Of a stretch of DNA of 64,000 nt, positions 60,436-64,000 are shown piece after piece; positions within the stretch are counted from its first letter, which is position 1; each line of letters starts with the position of its first letter. Below the pieces are notes generated by a model. The model did not search any database. It saw only the letters and a program-made list of their open reading frames with translations, and had not been told where the DNA came from. Both the position numbers and the translations under genes were made by a program. This DNA is from Firmicutes bacterium UBA2058 (lineage in GTDB: Bacteria > Bacillota > Clostridia > Tissierellales > Sedimentibacteraceae). The DNA lies in assembly GCA_002332905.1 (NCBI GenBank), contig DDAM01000062.1, forward strand, positions 268,195 to 332,194, written 5' to 3'.

Positions 60436-61716
60436 ATGAACAGTTTACTAGCAACAAAAATAAATGATTTTATGGAATTATACTGTAATACATGGGCATT
60501 TAGTGGTTCGATATTAGTAGCTAAAAATGGTGAGACTATCATTAAAAAAGGCTATGGAAAGGCTTCTATAGAACATAATGTTCCCAATACATCGCAAACA
60601 AAGTTTAGAATTTGTTCCATAACAAAACAATTTACTGCTATGTCAGTAATGATGCTACAAGAAAAAGGCTTGTTAGATGTTAATGATAGCATTGCTAATT
60701 ATTTTCCTGAACTTCATCAATTTGATAAAAGAATAACTATACATCATCTATTAACTCATACTTCAGGCCTGCAATATTTATTTAGAGAAAGCTTTCAAAT
60801 ATTATATAGTAAATCAAAGCATAAACATGAAGATATGTTTGATTTCTTTAAAGATAAACCGCTTTTGTGCGAACCGGGAGAGAAATGGAATTATTCTAAC
60901 TTTGGCTACTATATACTTGCATGTATTATTGAAAAGGTTTCAGGTGTAAGCTATGATGAGTTTTTAAAGAAAAATATTTTTGAACCTTTAAATATGAAAA
61001 ATACTGGCAATGAAAGATATAAAGTAATTGTACCGGGGTTAGCTAATGGGTATTATTTGAATGATAATGATTTAATACATAATGATTATGTAAATATGGA
61101 TGCAACTTTGGGAGCTGGAGACATCTATTCTACTGTTGAGGATATGCTATTATGGGACAGGGCTTTATATAACGGAGATCTTGTTTCTAAAAATACTCTT
61201 GATACAATATTTACACCATATGCAAATTCCGGAGAAAGAGGAACTGAAGATAATGATTATGGCTATGGATGGTTTATCGATAAAATGTACGGACGTAATA
61301 GGATAGGCCATGATGGTGGCGGCTTAGGAGCCACAACTGAATTTCATAGATATGTCGATGAAGAAGTAAGCATTGTTGTATTAAGCAATTATGGATTTAC
61401 AGCAGTTTGGCGTATTGCAAATATACTTGCTGCAATAGTGTTTCAAGAGGAGTACAGATTTCCAAATAGACCGCTCGAATATTCTTTAGATCCCAAAATA
61501 TATGAAGAATATATGGGGGTATATAAAGTGGACGGCGCAAAATTAACTGTAGGAAGAGACAAAGAAAAAATGTTTTTTATTCTGGATGATGAATATATTA
61601 TACCTATGTATCCAATATCAGAAACTAAATTTCATCATACTTGGATTGATGAGAGTTATGACTTTTATAAAGACGAGAATGGGGAAATGTACTTTTGGGG
61701 AGCTAAAAAACAATAA
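60436..61716 (+). CDS. Serine hydrolase of the beta-lactamase class C/PBP4* family
   Basis: 426 aa. SxxK in ICSITKQFTAMSVMM, Y-x-N in WNYSNFGYYI, and HxGG-type third motif in GHDGGGLGATTEF. A ~100-residue C-terminal beta domain follows. No signal peptide, so cytoplasmic or non-classically placed. TAGGAG favours the ATG at 60436 over one 18 nt earlier. Probably a D-peptidase or esterase rather than a true beta-lactamase. Stands between the ABC operon and an ArsR-type gene. Confidence 0.9.
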   Translation: MNSLLATKINDFMELYCNTWAFSGSILVAKNGETIIKKGYGKASIEHNVPNTSQTKFRICSITKQFTAMSVMMLQEKGLLDVNDSIANYFPELHQFDKRITIHHLLTHTSGLQYLFRESFQILYSKSKHKHEDMFDFFKDKPLLCEPGEKWNYSNFGYYILACIIEKVSGVSYDEFLKKNIFEPLNMKNTGNERYKVIVPGLANGYYLNDNDLIHNDYVNMDATLGAGDIYSTVEDMLLWDRALYNGDLVSKNTLDTIFTPYANSGERGTEDNDYGYGWFIDKMYGRNRIGHDGGGLGATTEFHRYVDEEVSIVVLSNYGFTAVWRIANILAAIVFQEEYRFPNRPLEYSLDPKIYEEYMGVYKVDGAKLTVGRDKEKMFFILDDEYIIPMYPISETKFHHTWIDESYDFYKDENGEMYFWGAKKQ

Positions 61717-61734
61717 TTTTATATGCTAATAGTA

Positions 61735-61788
61735 AAAGTCTACGTTATTATTGTTACGGAGAACCGTATCATAAATGACGTAGACTTT
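61735..61788. terminator. Bidirectional terminator
   Basis: AAAGTCTACGT..ACGTAGACTTT with an inner ACGG-AGAA-CCGT hairpin in the loop, between convergent genes. Confidence 0.85.
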
Positions 61789-61795
61789 GGTTTTA

Positions 61796-62845
61796 TTAGT
61801 TCTTTAGTAGTTTATCTAAATATTTAACTAAGCTATCTAAAGAGTTTGAATTTACGCTGTAATACTTGGAATTTTTAACTCTTTCCTCGTTTATGAATCC
61901 AGAGCTTTTCAATTGCTCTATGTGATGAGACAAGGTTGAAGTAGCTATATCTAAATTCTGTGCTAAATCCTTTCCAATCATTGAACCGTTTTTACATAAA
62001 ATTTCTATAATTCCAAATCTGCTTTCATCAGATATGGCTTTTAGTACATTTACAGCATCATTACGTGTCATCTCGCGCTTAACCAGCGAATATATTAATA
62101 TCTGATAATCATAGAAAAATCTTATAGCCCTATAGGATAAAAACACACTTGGCATAAAAATAAATTTTTTATATGGCCCTCTGTTGTGAAATGTTTTTCC
62201 CATCATCGATTGTGATACCTCTAATGGATTATCTTTTTCTAGTGCTTTTATAAACTTATCCTTCTCATTAGCTAGTATAGCTTCAACATATTTTACTCCA
62301 TTGTCAAATTCTATTCCCTGCAAGCTTCTAGCGCAGCTAAAAAAATCCTTTATAAACATTTCTCTATTATCAAAAAGTATCTTTAATCCTAAAAAGCTTT
62401 TACTCATATTACTGTTTTTATCATACAGCTCACTTAATTTATCTGAGTTACGCAAAGCTTTCTTAATGTAATCTTCATCAATGTATTTTCCGTAAAATAT
62501 ATAGAAAAAGGATTCAGGCTTCATTACTAAAAGGTATTTTTCATATTCATCTATGCTCACAAAATCATTGATTGGAAAATCTTTTTTTTCATTATCATCT
62601 ACATTCCTGCAAGAGTTTGTAAAGATAAATTCTAAAAGCTCCATACCCTTGTTTGGCAATTCATTTAGCATTTCATATAAAAATCTATACTTTTTTTTAA
62701 TATCCTCAATATAGTTTAAGTCATAATACTCTTTAAAATTCTTATTTTTTCCGTCATCAAAGAAAATACTTACAACTAAATTAACCAGTTCAATATTTCT
62801 TGAATGATATAAATAGCAATCCTTTGTTATTTCAACTAAACTCAT
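61796..62845 (-). CDS. ArsR-type transcriptional regulator with long N-terminal domain
   Basis: 349 aa. The C-terminal ~80 residues are an ArsR winged helix (ISDESRFGIIEILCKNGSMI; TSTLSHHIEQLKSSGFINEE). The ~260-residue N-terminal part is helical with no motif I recognise. Similar HTH-at-the-C-terminus proteins of Firmicutes are often annotated as DUF5937-like regulators, a naming I cannot confirm. TAGGATGAA precedes the ATG. Target unknown; neighbours give no strong hint. Confidence 0.85.
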   Translation of the reverse strand: MSLVEITKDCYLYHSRNIELVNLVVSIFFDDGKNKNFKEYYDLNYIEDIKKKYRFLYEMLNELPNKGMELLEFIFTNSCRNVDDNEKKDFPINDFVSIDEYEKYLLVMKPESFFYIFYGKYIDEDYIKKALRNSDKLSELYDKNSNMSKSFLGLKILFDNREMFIKDFFSCARSLQGIEFDNGVKYVEAILANEKDKFIKALEKDNPLEVSQSMMGKTFHNRGPYKKFIFMPSVFLSYRAIRFFYDYQILIYSLVKREMTRNDAVNVLKAISDESRFGIIEILCKNGSMIGKDLAQNLDIATSTLSHHIEQLKSSGFINEERVKNSKYYSVNSNSLDSLVKYLDKLLKN

Positions 62846-62925
62846 AATACTTCATCCTATATATTTTATTTGTATCTTAAAAAACCTTAACATTCTATTT
62901 AATTATAGCATTATTTTATTAAATT

Positions 62926-63846
62926 TCAAATAATTCTATTTGACTTTACCTCTCGTTCCTTGATTACATCACTCTCTGTAATCTTACCACAAAGCAACGG
63001 AGATAAAGGATTATAAATATTGTAATTATTATTGACAATATTTTTACTGTAATTTGCATAGCAATATATACACTCATGCTTACAGGTGTTATACATACCT
63101 ATATCTATGCTTTCTACACAGCCACAAGACTCACGTTGATTTTTATCCTTATTAAGCTTTAAGCTGTAGCCGCAAATCTTTTCTATTCTATCCTTGTCAA
63201 TACAATGTGCATGCTTAACATTATAATTATCAAAATTTGAATTTTCTGCACAAGTATCTATAATTATACCATAATTTTTTGCAATTTGACTAAATCTTTG
63301 TATAAGTTCTATTTGTTGCTCTAATGTTGGAATAACAATATTTAATAATTTTATATTTTTGTCTATTTTTTTATAATAATCTATAAAACTAATAGTACAT
63401 TTTTCAGTGTATTTACTTAGCTTAGAAGCAAGCAGTTCAAAATATTTGACATGATAGTCCATAGTATATTTTTTATTTAATAGTATTGGATCATAGCGCC
63501 AAACGACTTTTTCTTTTCCAATTTTTTTGGATAAATTTATAAAGGATGGTATGATAACTTCATTTTTAGATGGAACATTTGGCTCAATATCTTTTCCATA
63601 TGAATTGAGTGTAAATTGAAAATAGTATTTATAATTTTTTAATTCTTCAAGTTTATCTATCATAGGAGTTGGGTTTTTTGTCCAAAACACAATAGCATCT
63701 ACTACATCACTTGATAAATTAACCTTACTAATTTGATGCAAATTCATAGGATTTCGAACAAGAGCATATCCTTCTTTTAAGCAATTAAAAAACCACTCAG
63801 AATAATAAGCCGGTATATCTGTTCTTCTACTTGCACTGATTATCAT
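62926..63846 (-). CDS. DUF1848 family protein
   Basis: 306 aa. Opening MIISASRRTDIPAYYSEWFF, middle VVDAIVFWTKNPTPM and KVVWRYDPILL, and a C-terminal Cys cluster CGCVESIDIGMYNTCKHECIYCYAN are the marks of DUF1848. The CxxxCxxC spacing in CKHECIYC may bind an Fe-S cluster, and the fold is thought to be barrel-like, radical SAM-like in feel, but no activity is proven. TGGAGAA precedes the ATG. The start lies 16 nt after the stop of an upstream gene, so they form an operon. Confidence 0.9.
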   Translation of the reverse strand: MIISASRRTDIPAYYSEWFFNCLKEGYALVRNPMNLHQISKVNLSSDVVDAIVFWTKNPTPMIDKLEELKNYKYYFQFTLNSYGKDIEPNVPSKNEVIIPSFINLSKKIGKEKVVWRYDPILLNKKYTMDYHVKYFELLASKLSKYTEKCTISFIDYYKKIDKNIKLLNIVIPTLEQQIELIQRFSQIAKNYGIIIDTCAENSNFDNYNVKHAHCIDKDRIEKICGYSLKLNKDKNQRESCGCVESIDIGMYNTCKHECIYCYANYSKNIVNNNYNIYNPLSPLLCGKITESDVIKEREVKSNRII

Positions 63847-63862
63847 AAAGATTCTCCATTCT

Positions 63863-64000
63863 CTATATTTTTAAATATACTCTACCACTAATTTTATCAG
63901 AAAAACCAATTAATTCAAGCAAATTATCCTCTCTCCGCTCTAAGCGATGAAATGCTTCGACATAAAAAAAAGCTGTTGCTTTGAACTGCTTCCCGTCAAG
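63863..64000 (-). CDS. C-terminal end of an unidentified protein (cut by window edge)
   Basis: 46-codon open frame entering from the right edge: LDGKQFKATAFFYVEAFHRL.. ending GFSDKISGRVYLKI and a stop at 63863-63865. It is in operon with the DUF1848 gene, 16 nt upstream of it. Too short to identify. Confidence 0.6.
   Translation of the reverse strand, partial: LDGKQFKATAFFYVEAFHRLERREDNLLELIGFSDKISGRVYLKI

Noticed and set aside
63863..64000. Transposase fragment at the right edge
   Set aside because: The frame is open and leads in operon spacing into the DUF1848 gene; nothing in the 45 residues matches a transposase end that I recognise.

Overview
The window is AT-rich chromosomal DNA (roughly 30% GC by eye) from a low-GC, anaerobic, spore-forming-type Firmicute. 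A Clostridia or Tissierellia lineage such as Peptostreptococcaceae fits best. Supporting genes are a large Bacillus/Clostridium-type SRP RNA with Alu domain, anaerobic ribonucleotide reductase (nrdD/nrdG), methionine gamma-lyase, a GerMN lipoprotein, rubredoxin and ferredoxin, a TcdR/UviA-like sigma factor, and strong AGGAGG ribosome binding sites. The species cannot be named from this sequence.

Layout. 1-2270: a LysR regulator (cut by the left edge) divergent from methionine gamma-lyase. 2273-9990: an accessory locus with a UviB/BhlA-like holin divergent from a TcdR/UviA-like sigma factor, then an S-adenosylmethionine synthetase, a radical SAM/SPASM protein, and two genes encoding proteins with a cysteine at every fourth residue. 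The larger (639 aa, 67 Cys in its first ~270 residues) is fused to a ricin-type lectin domain and a C39-like cysteine peptidase. A lipoprotein gene and scrambled, decaying copies of the locus follow. This is the best candidate here for an undescribed system: a sigma-controlled, radical-SAM-modified Cys-ladder peptide with its own SAM supply and release holin. 9991-24430: mostly stand-alone housekeeping genes (cupin, DUF6323/DUF6179-like pair, GerMN lipoprotein, amino acid symporter, HAD phosphatase, long glutamine synthetase, a holin/M23 peptidase pair, prfC, a cation antiporter, LysR). 24469-31454: ferredoxin and NapH-like protein behind a structured leader, LrgAB, a PadR-DUF1700-DUF4097 operon, YibE/F and alkaline phosphatase.

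31661-38100: a surface/biofilm island with sortase, LuxR-type regulator behind a probable attenuator, SipW-type signal peptidase, three TasA/camelysin-like exported proteins (one with an LPNTG anchor) and DUF5305. 38377-43838: nagB, and a pcrA-ligA-rubredoxin run. 44108-45882: a putative cell-cell signalling module in which an HTH-TPR (RRNPP-type) regulator is divergent from a secreted precursor built of five 18-residue repeats, followed by a second small peptide gene. 46138-51889: a small unknown protein, an RsgI-like anti-sigma factor with its sigma factor, SRP RNA, a repeat-containing exported protein and an HTH protein. 52187-64000: chemotaxis receptor, nrdDG with a putative NrdR box and attenuator, nitroreductase, ABC-2 exporter, serine hydrolase, ArsR-type regulator, DUF1848 protein and a gene cut by the right edge.

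Across the window, at least five genes (LysR, cupin, antiporter, DUF5305, pcrA) carry a dispersed 5' element made of consecutive hairpins. It ends exactly in the Shine-Dalgarno sequence, and its stems vary by compensatory changes. No tRNA, rRNA, intact insertion sequence or CRISPR array was seen.
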